Assembly (NCBI GenBank): GCA_934320655.1
Contig: CAKRFN010000001.1
Location: 186,001-250,000 of the forward strand
Length of the DNA stretch: 64,000 nt
Source: an uncultured Eubacterium sp.
Lineage (GTDB): Bacteria; Bacillota; Clostridia; Lachnospirales; Lachnospiraceae
Reading direction: 5' to 3'
Made by a program: the position numbers and the translations under genes. Positions 43,281 to 52,379 of this stretch are shown in pieces. The notes under the pieces are model-generated. The model saw only the letters and a list, made by a program, of their open reading frames with translations. It made no database searches and had not been told where the DNA came from. Position 1 is the stretch's first letter; the number at the start of each line of letters is the position of its first letter.

Positions 43281-46200
43281 TTACCAGATCGCGAACAGCA
43301 GCCGTCTGCGGTTGCCCGCCTGATCCGTTGCTTTCAGAAAATAAATGCCCCGCTTTCTTAACGTAAAGTCAGCCTTCACCTTTTTTTCGTTCAGACGGAC
43401 TTCACGCAGCAATGCATTATCGCTCACATGGATCCGGCGGCTTTTATGATAAAAGCGCAGATGTCTGATCCCTGATATGACCGGACGTTTGCGGTCGATC
43501 ACAAAATAGTTCGTCTGCTGTCTGATGATCCGGTCTCCGTAAACAAGCTGAAAGATCACGCGCCGCGCACGCATATCCAGTCTGTCCTCCGTGAGCGTCA
43601 GGGACGGCGTATCCATCGGTATCCATTCTGTCTGTGAGGCAGTTTCGCCCAGATGAATGATCTGATAGCTGCATACCGCACCGTCCGGCATCGTGACATC
43701 AAACCGCACATCCTTTTTCGTATAAAAGACTGTATCATCCGCCTGCGTTTCTTCCAGCAATACAATTCCCTGCTGCGAAATCTGAATATGCACCGGCACA
43801 TTTTCCGACTGCGCATGATTCTTTTCATCGGTTCGCGCACCGGTCAGGTGGGAAGTGCCTGCGGCAGCTGTATCTCCACGCGAATCACTTCCAGTTGAGG
43901 TATTTCCGGTCGAAGAACCTCCACTTGAAGAACCTCCGGTAAAACCTCCTCCGGAAGAAGATCCTCCGCTTGAACTTCCACCTGTGGAACCGCCTGTGCC
44001 TGAAGCATTTCCGTTGGAACTATCTCCGGTGGAATCTCCATCGTCAGGATTACTTTCACCGTCAGTGTTTTCGTCAGATCCGGACGCTCCGGCAGGCGGC
44101 TGTGAGGGATCTGTCGTATCCGTATCTGTATCCTGATCTCCATCGGTGTCCGTACCTGTACCGGCATCTGTGCCCGCGTCTGTATCTGAATCTGTATTTG
44201 AATCCTTATCGGCGTCGCTGTCTGATTCCGTACCGCCATCCGCATCCGTACCTGTATCTTTATCCGTATCGCCATCCGTATCACCGTCTGCATCGGTATC
44301 GCCATTTGTGTCACCGTCAGAAGGTGTGGTATCGTCCGTATCCGGTTTCTGTTCGATCAGATCTTCTTCTGAATAACGGTTTTTTCCGGCATCTTCGCTC
44401 ACATCCAGAGACGCCGACAGTTCATATGAGACATCATCAATGATCAGCCGGAACTGATGTGTTCCTACTGTCGCCAGAAACGTAAAATAACCGTCTGCGT
44501 TTGTGACGACCTCATAAACGGTTCCATCCAGTTCAAATGCCATCGGATATTCTGCTTTTCCGGTGTGGATCGTAACGAGCCGGATCGGTGCACCTGCGAG
44601 GTCTCGGAGTTCTCCCGCAAAGTCCTCCGGCACATAGATCTGGATATTCGGCGCAATCTGATCCAGCCATAAAATAGCATCCTTTCTCGTGACTGACACA
44701 CAATTTAAGGTTTCATCCTGTGACAGACATACGTTTGCCCGTGTACGGATCTGCTCCTCACCAAATGAGACGGTTTCCTCCTCGATCGTAATCGGTGCAA
44801 GGGAGCAGTTCAGCTCCAGCAGCAGCTCCGACTGGCTGACCGCCAACGGCTCATGGATCTGCCATGTACCGCGAAAGACGAACGACGCGCGTTCCAGCCG
44901 AATCTCGCAGGTTCCTTCCGGAAGCAGCACCCGCAGCATCTGGTCTGCCGGTGTGAGCACATGTTTTTCTCCGTTTAAATACAGGTCGTAATTGTCCGGT
45001 ACATCCGGTGTAAATGTAACCTGGAACAGCCGTGTTCCGTCTACCTGGCTCAGCGAACCCTCGCAGGTTTCATAGTCCGGTCTCTGGTCACCTTCAAAGA
45101 TCAGTGTTGCTCCCTCTGCGACCAGAATCCGCCGGATCTTTACTACATCCTCCATACGCACCGTGACAACTGCGCTGCCCTTGATCTCCAATGTATCCAG
45201 ATCCGTCCGCCCGAAAATCAGCCGGTGTGATCCGCCATCGATGGTCAGCGTGTTGTCACTGATGCCGCTGATCGTGTAATCGCCGCTGTATTCATACGTT
45301 TGGCCTTGATAGCGGTAGGAATTCTCATAAATCTCAGCTCCTGCGGCTGCCACATCCAGCCGTCCGTATGCATGTAACTGAAAGGTATTGTACTCTGCGG
45401 CGCGTCTGATACGGATCGTCGCTCCGTAGGGTCTGCTGTCGTTCATCCGCACGCGCTGTGTTCCGATACCGAGATAGGTGGATAACTGCCCGCTGCCGTC
45501 CAGCCGCGTCGAGGTCCACAATTCATTTGCAGATGCCGAAACCGCCTGATTTGCCAATTCTCCTCCGGTCTTTAACAGACATCTGGAACAGCTTGCCTCC
45601 TCCGAATTTCTGATTTCCGCGGACGGCACAAAATCACCGCCTAAAATAGCTGTCAGATCGGTGGTGATCACCGCACCCTTGACGATTCCGTTGATCGCAC
45701 CGCCGATAAACCGCTGATCGCTGTAGACGGACGGATTGGCATAACCCGCCCACCGGCTGCCTTTTTCACCCGCACAGGCTGTGACCGTCCATTCACTGTT
45801 CTCTGAATCGATTCTGCCGCCGTTACCGTCTGCCGGATGATAGACATTCTCATAGTCACCGGAAGTTGTTCCGTACATGCTCATTTCATAGTTCCGATAA
45901 TCTCCGGCATTTGCACCGCAGGCGGCTGTCTCACAGGTAATGAAGGAGTTTCTTGCAATGACCGTACCCCCGTTGCCGCCTCTGGTTCCTGTGACATCAT
46001 AGCTGCTTCCGGCCCCTGCGGTGATGTCCGAACGCACGAGGTTGTGGCCGTTTCCGCCGCTGGCGATGTCCTTTGCAGAAAGTGTCGAATCCGTAATCTC
46101 TACCATGACGCCGTCAAGCCCTTTTTGCGTACCGCCTTTGCTGATTTCCGGCAGATCCTGCTGCTTTGCCACATTTCCGCCGACAACGACCGTGCTGTGA

Positions 46201-47060
46201 TTGCGGATGCTGACCGGCTGCGCGCTCTGTGTCGTACCGGAAATATGGTCGTAATAGTTGCCTGCAATACCGCCTTCTCCGCCTTTTCCGCCGATCGCAA
46301 TGTTGCCGCCGACCGATACCTCGCTCTGGTCGATCACTACCGTTCCCGCGGTGCCTCCGTCGGACGCATCCGCAGTCCATGAGCCCAGACTTCTGATTCC
46401 GTTACCTCCGCAGGCGATATTGCCATGAACGGTTAATCTGGAACGGGAAATCGACACACTGGGAGATGCATTGCTGCCGGGCGACGCATTTGCGACTGTC
46501 ACACTGCTTCCGTCGATCGTATAATCGATGCCATCCCTGCCGCAGCCCAGATCCTGACAGACAAAAGTACAAGACTCAATCTGTATGTTTGCACCGGTCT
46601 GCGTCGTACCTGCACTGCTGCAGGCGACCTGTCCCGCGGAGAGCATCGCATCCGGTGTCTCGCCCTTGATCAAAACGTTGGTATTTGCTCCGCCGACCGC
46701 CAGAATGTCATACAGGCTGCTGCTCCCTCGCAGCAGGACAGTCACACGGCAGCCATCCGAAACCGTGAGATTTGCCTGATTGACGACATTGTCCAGAATA
46801 ATGGTACAGTCCGTCATCGCCTGAATCGGAACTGCATATGCACGTCCGGGACTGCCGTAAAGCCGCAAAATGCTGCCTGGTATATGGATGTTCAAATTGG
46901 AGACATAGTCGAGTGATACGGATGAGATCTGGCTTTCCGCATAAGTATCGCCGGCATATACGACTGCCGGTGTGTGTGAAACCGCGCAGCAAAGCATCAA
47001 TACCGCCGCCAGAAGCTGTTTTTTCCGCTTTAATGTTTGTAATATCTGGTTTGTTTTCAT
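43281..47060 (-). CDS. Large secreted protein with beta-helix-like body and Asp/Ser-Gly linker
   Basis: 1259 residues. The start at 47060 follows GGAGGA; a basic N-terminus and hydrophobic helix (LLAAVLMLCCAVSHTPAVVYA, about 18-36) form a signal peptide ending at an AYA/VYAG-type site. Residues about 45-640 are rich in Gly, Asn, Ser and regular short strands (NIACGGNGIRS, AIGGKGGEGG), as in right-handed beta-helix or adhesin-like proteins. A beta-rich middle follows. Then comes a linker of about 155 residues of Asp-Thr-Gly repeats followed by Ser-Gly repeats (about 43855-44330), and a C-terminal Ig-like region. No LPXTG motif or transmembrane tail is seen, so anchoring is unknown. Confidence 0.8.
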   Translation of the reverse strand: MKTNQILQTLKRKKQLLAAVLMLCCAVSHTPAVVYAGDTYAESQISSVSLDYVSNLNIHIPGSILRLYGSPGRAYAVPIQAMTDCTIILDNVVNQANLTVSDGCRVTVLLRGSSSLYDILAVGGANTNVLIKGETPDAMLSAGQVACSSAGTTQTGANIQIESCTFVCQDLGCGRDGIDYTIDGSSVTVANASPGSNASPSVSISRSRLTVHGNIACGGNGIRSLGSWTADASDGGTAGTVVIDQSEVSVGGNIAIGGKGGEGGIAGNYYDHISGTTQSAQPVSIRNHSTVVVGGNVAKQQDLPEISKGGTQKGLDGVMVEITDSTLSAKDIASGGNGHNLVRSDITAGAGSSYDVTGTRGGNGGTVIARNSFITCETAACGANAGDYRNYEMSMYGTTSGDYENVYHPADGNGGRIDSENSEWTVTACAGEKGSRWAGYANPSVYSDQRFIGGAINGIVKGAVITTDLTAILGGDFVPSAEIRNSEEASCSRCLLKTGGELANQAVSASANELWTSTRLDGSGQLSTYLGIGTQRVRMNDSRPYGATIRIRRAAEYNTFQLHAYGRLDVAAAGAEIYENSYRYQGQTYEYSGDYTISGISDNTLTIDGGSHRLIFGRTDLDTLEIKGSAVVTVRMEDVVKIRRILVAEGATLIFEGDQRPDYETCEGSLSQVDGTRLFQVTFTPDVPDNYDLYLNGEKHVLTPADQMLRVLLPEGTCEIRLERASFVFRGTWQIHEPLAVSQSELLLELNCSLAPITIEEETVSFGEEQIRTRANVCLSQDETLNCVSVTRKDAILWLDQIAPNIQIYVPEDFAGELRDLAGAPIRLVTIHTGKAEYPMAFELDGTVYEVVTNADGYFTFLATVGTHQFRLIIDDVSYELSASLDVSEDAGKNRYSEEDLIEQKPDTDDTTPSDGDTNGDTDADGDTDGDTDKDTGTDADGGTESDSDADKDSNTDSDTDAGTDAGTGTDTDGDQDTDTDTTDPSQPPAGASGSDENTDGESNPDDGDSTGDSSNGNASGTGGSTGGSSSGGSSSGGGFTGGSSSGGSSTGNTSTGSDSRGDTAAAGTSHLTGARTDEKNHAQSENVPVHIQISQQGIVLLEETQADDTVFYTKKDVRFDVTMPDGAVCSYQIIHLGETASQTEWIPMDTPSLTLTEDRLDMRARRVIFQLVYGDRIIRQQTNYFVIDRKRPVISGIRHLRFYHKSRRIHVSDNALLREVRLNEKKVKADFTLRKRGIYFLKATDQAGNRRRLLFAIW
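43855..44330 (-). repeat. Low-complexity DTD/SGG-coding repeat tract
   Basis: The coding strand repeats six-base units of the GAT-ACx type (Asp-Thr, Asp-Gly, Asp-Ala) and then nine- to twelve-base units for Gly-Gly-Ser-Ser. This is a flexible linker within the secreted protein; such tracts often vary in length between strains by slippage. Confidence 0.8.
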
Positions 47061-47131
47061 GAAATTCCTCCGTTGCACTGAAAACCGACCGCATGAAAGC
47101 TGTGCAACAGGGTAAAAAAGAATAGGATGTT

Positions 47132-47161
47132 ATTATACACACAATGTGCTAGAAAAATCAA
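47132..47161 (-). promoter_or_regulatory. Promoter of the secreted protein gene
   Basis: On the minus strand TTGATT (47161-47156), 18 bases, TATAAT (47137-47132). It stands just after the his terminator and gives a leader of about 65 bases. Confidence 0.75.
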
Positions 47162-47175
47162 CTGGTAAAACCAAC

Positions 47176-47219
47176 AAAAAAATGTATGCACAATTTTCAC
47201 ATTGTGCATACATTTTTTT
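47176..47219. terminator. Terminator after hisIE
   Basis: AAAAAAATGTATGCACAA pairs perfectly with TTGTGCATACATTTTTTT around an eight-base loop. It begins at the hisIE stop codon and gives a T-run in both directions. Confidence 0.92.
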
Positions 47220-48498
47220 AACGTTGTGCTAATTCTTTAGTGACGTCTTCCCATGTCACTCCGGTTTCGACCATCATCGCGGTCAGATAATACAACAGAT
47301 CCGAGATCTCATACTTGATGTGCTCGGGATTCGGATTTTTCGCGGCGATCACGACCTCCGTCGTCTCCTCGCCGAGTTTTTTCAACATCTCATCAAGCCC
47401 TTTATCGAACAGCTCGCTGATGTAAGAGCCCTGCTTCGGATTCGTCTTGATGTCCATAAGTGACTGGTAGCTGTTTTCAAACACCTTGAGCGGATTTTTC
47501 TCGACATACTCTTTTTTGACAATCTCATTGAAAAAGCAGGTCGGGCTGCCGGTGTGGCATGCCACGCCGACCTGTGATACCTTTGCGAGTATCGTGTCAT
47601 AGTCACAGTCCGCCGTGAGCGATTTGACATACTGTAAATGTCCGGAGGTAAGCCCTTTCGTCCACAGCTCGTTCCGGCTGCGGCTGAAATAGGTCATTTT
47701 GCCGCTGGAAAGCGTCTTGTAATACGCCTCTTCATTCATATAGGCAACCATCAGCACTTCATCCGTGCGGTAATCCTGTACGACACACGGCACCATGCCG
47801 TCCGAATTTTTCTTTAACTGTGCCCACTGGATCTCCGGCTTGAAATTGTCCATCCAAAGACCTGCCTCATCCAGATTCGTCTTGTACTGCATAATATCGG
47901 TCTGTGGGTCATTGAAGAGTGCGCCGCAGATTCCGCGCGCATTTTCACGCTCTAAGAGCGCATAGATCTCTGCAAAATCCGATCCGTCGTACAGCACGAC
48001 GTAGGGAGTGTTCGACAGATTGTCCACCGCATCCAGCACCGATTCATCCATGACGAGCACCTCGTGAAACAGCTCGTTCATTTCCGCCTGATTTTTAAAT
48101 ATAAAGTCGACATTATGCACAGATACGAGAATACGGTCTTTTCCGTAACGATCCGCAGCCATACGCGCCAGATCCAGACAACCGCCCTTTGCCGCATTAA
48201 ACATGATCTGTTTGCAGCCGGCATAAATAAGTTTTTTCACATCCTCCATCCGGCGCAGATTGCCGCCACCGCAGGTCGGAATGTCGATCATGCGGTTGAG
48301 CTCGCGGATCGCCTCTATGTTTTTGGCGTGTTCATCGTCATCGTCGGACAGATCAAATACGAATATTTTGTCAATACCGCTGTCATTATATATTTTTGCA
48401 TAGGTTTGCAATTCACCGATCGGCGTCAGGTCGCGATAATTCCTGACTGGTTGTCCGTCCTTGAGGTAAAGTGTCGCTACCAGAATTTTTTTGTCCAT
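47218..48498 (-). CDS. hisIE: HisIE with an N-terminal HisA/HisF-like domain
   Basis: 426 residues, about twice the size of a plain HisIE. Residues 1-215 resemble a HisA/HisF barrel (KKILVATLYLKDG, GIDKIFVFDLS, IDIPTCGGGNLRRMED, GCKQIMFNAA). Residues about 222-330 are HisI, phosphoribosyl-AMP cyclohydrolase (ADCDYD and HTGSPTCFF metal ligands). Residues about 355-426 are HisE, phosphoribosyl-ATP pyrophosphatase (KLGEETTEVVIAAK). In the barrel the first catalytic Asp is kept (Asp14) but the second reads His128 in ILVSVHNVDF, and later loops are eroded, so it may no longer be an enzyme. It is the last his gene before a strong terminator. Confidence 0.92.
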   Translation of the reverse strand: MDKKILVATLYLKDGQPVRNYRDLTPIGELQTYAKIYNDSGIDKIFVFDLSDDDDEHAKNIEAIRELNRMIDIPTCGGGNLRRMEDVKKLIYAGCKQIMFNAAKGGCLDLARMAADRYGKDRILVSVHNVDFIFKNQAEMNELFHEVLVMDESVLDAVDNLSNTPYVVLYDGSDFAEIYALLERENARGICGALFNDPQTDIMQYKTNLDEAGLWMDNFKPEIQWAQLKKNSDGMVPCVVQDYRTDEVLMVAYMNEEAYYKTLSSGKMTYFSRSRNELWTKGLTSGHLQYVKSLTADCDYDTILAKVSQVGVACHTGSPTCFFNEIVKKEYVEKNPLKVFENSYQSLMDIKTNPKQGSYISELFDKGLDEMLKKLGEETTEVVIAAKNPNPEHIKYEISDLLYYLTAMMVETGVTWEDVTKELAQR

Positions 48499-48528
48499 AA
48501 GTCTCTTTTAACTACCTTCCTGAAATAA

Positions 48529-49824
48529 TTACTGATCCTCAAACCGTACACGGATCGAATTGGCATGGGCAGTCAGCTGCTCACACTCCGCAAACTGTAC
48601 GATATCTTTATAAATGGGTTCCAGTGCCTCTCTCGAATAAGAGATAATGCTTGATTTCTTAATAAAATCATCCACAGACAGCGCGGAGAAGAACTTGGCA
48701 GTTCCGTTTGTCGGAAGCACATGGTTCGGTCCGGCAAAGTAATCACCTAACGGCTCGCTGCTGTATGTACCGAGGAAAATCGCGCCTGCGTTGCGGATCT
48801 TGGTCATCACGGTAAACGGATCACGCATCACGATCTCCAAATGCTCAGATGCGATGTCGTTGGCTGTCTCGATCGCTTCTTCCTCATTTTCCGCTACCAG
48901 AATATATCCGTAATGGTCAAGCGATTTCTGGATGATCTCTTTTCTGCTGAGCACCGCAACAAACTGATCGATCTCCTTTGATACCTGCTCTGCCAGCGTG
49001 CGGCTCGTCGTGACGAGGATTGCAGATGCCATCTCATCATGCTCCGCCTGTGAGAGCAGGTCGGCTGCGACGTAGCGCGGGTTGGCTGTCTCGTCCGCCA
49101 GAACGAGGATCTCGCTCGGCCCTGCGATCGAATCGATGCTGACATGTCCGAATACTGCCTTTTTCGCAAGTGCCACATAGATGTTTCCGGGTCCGACGAT
49201 CTTATCCACCTTCGGTACACTCTCCGTACCAAATGCGAGTGCTGCGATCGCTTGTGCGCCACCAACTTTATAGATGCGGTCTACACCTGCCTCCGTCGCT
49301 GCAACCAGCGTGGACGCACAGATTTTGCCGTCTTTTCCGGGAGGGGTTGTCATGATGATCTCGCTGACACCTGCCACCTTTGCCGGTACCACATTCATGA
49401 GCACGGATGACGGATAGACCGCTTTCCCGCCGGGTACATAGACACCGACACGCTGCAGCGGTGTCACCTTCTGACCTAAAATAATACCGTTTTCCTTCGA
49501 ATCAAACCAACTGTACTGGCGCTGTTTTTCATGGTATTCACGGATGTTGACCAGTGCTTTGCGGATGACTGCAAGCAGGGTCGGATCGACCGTATCATAT
49601 GCCTCTTTGATCTCCTCCTCCGTGACTACGAGATTGTCCGCACTGATATCGGCACCGTCAAACTGCTTCGTATAAGAAAAAATCGCTGCGTCTTTGTTTT
49701 TCCGTACCTCTGAGATAATCGCTGCCACGCGATCCTCAAACTCACCGTAGCTGTTCGGGCTGCGCTTTAATAAATCCTCTAAAATATTGCTTTTTGTCTC
49801 TTTGTCCAACTGTAAAATCCGCAT
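48529..49824 (-). CDS. hisD: Histidinol dehydrogenase
   Basis: 431 residues. VPGGKAVYPSSVLMNVVPAKVAGV, GGAQAIAALAFGTESVPKVDKIVGPGN and the metal/catalytic segment EHLEIVMRDP, plus GPNHVLPTNGTAKF, are all standard HisD. It oxidises histidinol to histidine with two NAD, the final step of the pathway. One base separates it from hisG and 30 from hisIE. Confidence 0.97.
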   Translation of the reverse strand: MRILQLDKETKSNILEDLLKRSPNSYGEFEDRVAAIISEVRKNKDAAIFSYTKQFDGADISADNLVVTEEEIKEAYDTVDPTLLAVIRKALVNIREYHEKQRQYSWFDSKENGIILGQKVTPLQRVGVYVPGGKAVYPSSVLMNVVPAKVAGVSEIIMTTPPGKDGKICASTLVAATEAGVDRIYKVGGAQAIAALAFGTESVPKVDKIVGPGNIYVALAKKAVFGHVSIDSIAGPSEILVLADETANPRYVAADLLSQAEHDEMASAILVTTSRTLAEQVSKEIDQFVAVLSRKEIIQKSLDHYGYILVAENEEEAIETANDIASEHLEIVMRDPFTVMTKIRNAGAIFLGTYSSEPLGDYFAGPNHVLPTNGTAKFFSALSVDDFIKKSSIISYSREALEPIYKDIVQFAECEQLTAHANSIRVRFEDQ

Positions 49825-49825
49825 A

Positions 49826-50509
49826 TCAATTCTCCTTTTGAATGACCTGTTTTAAATCCGCGATCAGCTTTGTGATGCGCTCATTTTCCATTTTCATGCT
49901 CACCGGGTTAACCACCATGCGTGCGGATAACGGGCATACTTCCTCAAGTACCTGCAACCCGTTCTCCCGCAGAGTCGATCCGGTCTCTACGATATCCACG
50001 ATCACATCCCCGAGTCCGACGATCGGAGCCAGCTCGATGGAGCCGTTCAGCTTGATGATCTCTACGGTCTGCTGCTTTTTATTATAAAAATAGTTTTTCG
50101 CGATGCGCGGATACTTCGATGCCACGCGGATCTGCTCATGGTGCTGCAACAGCTCGCGTGCGCTCTCCGGCCCGCACACACACATGCGGCATTTTCCGAA
50201 GCCCAGATCGAGCACCTCGTAAATATTTCTTCCTTCTTCTAAGATCGTATCTTCCCCGACAACACCGATATCTGCGGCACCATATTCTACATAAGTCGGC
50301 ACATCCGGCCCCTTTGCGAGAAAGAACCGCAGCTTTAACTCCTCGTTGACAAAGATCAGCTTTCTCGTATCCTTATCCTTCATTTCTTCACAGGTGATGC
50401 CGATTTCTTCCAGCAGCTTGAGTGTGCGGTTTGCCAGCCTGCCCTTGCCGAGCGCAAAGGTCAGATACCGTTCATTCGTTTCGTTTTCCATCTCTTTCTC
50501 TGTCTCCAA
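49826..50509 (-). CDS. hisG: ATP phosphoribosyltransferase, short form
   Basis: 227 residues; the C-terminal regulatory domain of long HisG is missing, so it depends on HisZ, which is encoded just upstream. LTFALGKGRLANRTLKLLEE, DVPTYVEYGAADIGVVGEDT and the PRPP loop IVETGSTLRENGLQ are present. It starts the pathway by joining ATP and PRPP. The first ten residues before RYLTFALGKG are charged and may be an over-long start, but no closer ATG exists. Confidence 0.96.
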   Translation of the reverse strand: METEKEMENETNERYLTFALGKGRLANRTLKLLEEIGITCEEMKDKDTRKLIFVNEELKLRFFLAKGPDVPTYVEYGAADIGVVGEDTILEEGRNIYEVLDLGFGKCRMCVCGPESARELLQHHEQIRVASKYPRIAKNYFYNKKQQTVEIIKLNGSIELAPIVGLGDVIVDIVETGSTLRENGLQVLEEVCPLSARMVVNPVSMKMENERITKLIADLKQVIQKEN

Positions 50510-50516
50510 TCATTGA

Positions 50517-51710
50517 TTATTGCCCATCCAGCATCCAGGTGATTCTTGCAATATAATTTTCTTTTGCATATGCTTCATATGCCTGCGTGCCCTTTGTGGT
50601 ATCATATAACAACAGCTCCGCACGGCCGCCGGTGCTGCGCAGCTTCCGCGCCGTCACAACGGCTTCCTCCCGATGCGACGCATCATAGACGATCAACTGT
50701 GTATGGTGCATGATCGGAACCTCGATGTGCTGTCTGCGGATCGCCTCGAGCAGCTGGTCGATCACTACGACAAATCCGATCGCCGCAGCATCCTTGCCAA
50801 ACATCGGCAGCAATTCATCGTACCTGCCACCTTTGACGATCGGTTCACCGGTACCGTAAGTATAACCGCTGAGCAGAATACCGCTGTAATAGTGATAATC
50901 GCTGACCATCCCCGGCTCGAACGACACATAGCGGTCAATCCCGTATAATAACAACAGCTCCTGTAACTGCTCCAGACGCTGTAATGCATGGTAGACAGTC
51001 TCATATTCTTTGGCAGCTTCTTTAAACTGTTCCAGTTCTTCGGCAGATGTGTACATACAGCGCAAAATATCAAAGCAGCGCTTGAGATTCTCCGGCAGAT
51101 TGCGGCTGTTTACAAATTCTTCCACACCGAAAAAGTTCTTATTCGAGAGCAGGCTGCGCAGCTCCTCCGTCTCATCCGGTGTGAATCCGGCTGCATCTGC
51201 CAGTCCCTGAAAAATGCTTGCATGACCGACGCTGATCTGAAACTCCTTTAATCCTGCCGCCTGCAGGCAATCCACGATCATGGACAGCATTTCCGCATCC
51301 GCATCGACCGATGCATCGCCCATAAACTCGGCACCTAACTGTGTGCACTCCTTCATCCGTCCGCGCAGGCTGTGATGATTGATAAACGTGCTGCCTTTAT
51401 AGCAGAAACGCAACGGCATTTCTTCGTCCATATAATATTTTGCTGCAGAACGGGCAATCGAGGGCGTAATATCCGGTCTTAAAACCAGCGTATTTCCTTC
51501 GCGGTCAAAAAACTTGTACAGATCCTTTGAGGGGATCGTACCAACTTCTTTTCCAAAAATATCAAAAAATTCGAAAGAAGGTGTCTCGATCGGATGATAA
51601 CCGTAGCCGGTCAGCACAGAAAACAATTTCTGTTCGAGATATAATTTGCGCTCACATTCCTCATTGTAAATATCACGGACACCTTCCGGTGTATGTAAAC
51701 TCTGTTTCAT
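50517..51710 (-). CDS. hisZ: ATP phosphoribosyltransferase regulatory subunit HisZ
   Basis: 397 residues, class II histidyl-tRNA-synthetase-like: motif 1-like PEGVRDIYNEECERK, ETPSFEFFDIFGKEVG, LRPDITPSIARSAAKY (motif 2 region) and GGRYDELLPMFG (motif 3 region). The anticodon-binding domain of a true HisRS is incomplete and it is first in a his operon, so HisZ is preferred over HisS. It forms a hetero-octamer with short HisG and mediates feedback by histidine. A ribosome binding site GAAGGAG lies 11 bases upstream. Confidence 0.94.
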   Translation of the reverse strand: MKQSLHTPEGVRDIYNEECERKLYLEQKLFSVLTGYGYHPIETPSFEFFDIFGKEVGTIPSKDLYKFFDREGNTLVLRPDITPSIARSAAKYYMDEEMPLRFCYKGSTFINHHSLRGRMKECTQLGAEFMGDASVDADAEMLSMIVDCLQAAGLKEFQISVGHASIFQGLADAAGFTPDETEELRSLLSNKNFFGVEEFVNSRNLPENLKRCFDILRCMYTSAEELEQFKEAAKEYETVYHALQRLEQLQELLLLYGIDRYVSFEPGMVSDYHYYSGILLSGYTYGTGEPIVKGGRYDELLPMFGKDAAAIGFVVVIDQLLEAIRRQHIEVPIMHHTQLIVYDASHREEAVVTARKLRSTGGRAELLLYDTTKGTQAYEAYAKENYIARITWMLDGQ

Positions 51711-51765
51711 CGTGTAATTTCTCCTTCCCGCTCACGGATACTGTCCGGATCACGGTTTATTTTAC

Positions 51766-51803
51766 TTTATCGTGGTAGCGTGATAACCTGGTAGCACGAT
51801 AAA
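51766..51803. promoter_or_regulatory. Candidate his operator: inverted and direct repeat
   Basis: TTTATCGTGGTAGC (51766-51779) and GGTAGCACGATAAA (51790-51803) form an inverted repeat with 12 of 14 matching positions; each half also reads as a direct repeat of GGTAGCxxGATAA. It begins about nine bases downstream of the -10 of the his promoter, a good place for a repressor. A TrpR-type HisR/YerC regulator is one possible binder; that assignment is not shown by this sequence. Confidence 0.6.
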
Positions 51804-51811
51804 CTTCACTG

Positions 51812-51840
51812 ATTATAAGCGATTCCGCAAAAAAAGTCAA
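51812..51840 (-). promoter_or_regulatory. his operon promoter
   Basis: On the minus strand TTGACT (51840-51835), 17 bases, TATAAT (51817-51812), essentially consensus. The -35 includes the TGA stop codon of recU. The candidate operator lies directly downstream. Confidence 0.88.
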
Positions 51841-52373
51841 CCTCTCGCATCCAGATCGATCTGCAACGGCTGTAAATAAGGCACAAACACACCGCCCCTG
51901 CCCATCGAAAAGAAATATTGCTCCTTTAATTCCTCAAAGCGGAAGCTCTTTCTGCCCCCCTGCTCCATCCGCTCCCAGAACACGAGCAGATCACGAAACG
52001 GCAGGTAATAAAACACATCCCGCTTCGTATAGTGGATCAGGAAAAAAGCGACTCCCTGCTGTGCTTCAAACTGGCGCATAAACTCGACCTGATGCGCATG
52101 GATATTCTGTAACGGGAACGTATCCGTATGGCATTCCTTTGCATCAAAGCATACCGGAATGCCCTGTACCGCCCCAATATAGTCTACGGTACTTTTCTGG
52201 TCAAAATATGCCAGTGTAATATGCCTTGTCTTTTTATCGATATTGATCGGCGTGATCGGTGTCGGCACCTTCTGGATCATCGCCAGCGCATGCGCGGCGT
52301 ACACCTCATTCGTGCGGTTGACCAGATCCTCAAGCGCAGAGCCACGCAGGCCTCTGGAATTCCATGTTGCCAT
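51837..52373 (-). CDS. recU: Holliday junction resolvase RecU
   Basis: 178 residues. GLRGSALEDLVNRTNEVY at the N-terminus and STVDYIGAVQGIPVCFDAKECHT with the catalytic Asp, Glu and Lys match RecU. FMRQFEAQQGVAFFLIHYT follows. It resolves recombination intermediates. In Bacillus recU is beside PBP1; here it is followed by the his operon and preceded by an RluC-like gene. Confidence 0.93.
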   Translation of the reverse strand: MATWNSRGLRGSALEDLVNRTNEVYAAHALAMIQKVPTPITPINIDKKTRHITLAYFDQKSTVDYIGAVQGIPVCFDAKECHTDTFPLQNIHAHQVEFMRQFEAQQGVAFFLIHYTKRDVFYYLPFRDLLVFWERMEQGGRKSFRFEELKEQYFFSMGRGGVFVPYLQPLQIDLDARG

Positions 52374-52379
52374 TTCCTA

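Noticed and set aside
43855..44330. CRISPR-like repeat tract
   Set aside because: The repeats are short, in frame, contiguous with coding sequence on both sides, and have no unique spacers; they encode an Asp/Ser-Gly linker.
45837..46382. 181-codon plus-strand frame inside the secreted protein gene
   Set aside because: Antisense shadow created by the Gly/Ser/Asp-rich coding strand; no ribosome binding site.
51711..51840. T-box leader for the his operon
   Set aside because: The leader is only about 95 bases from the promoter to hisZ, far too short, and lacks the T-box sequence; an operator-like repeat is present instead.
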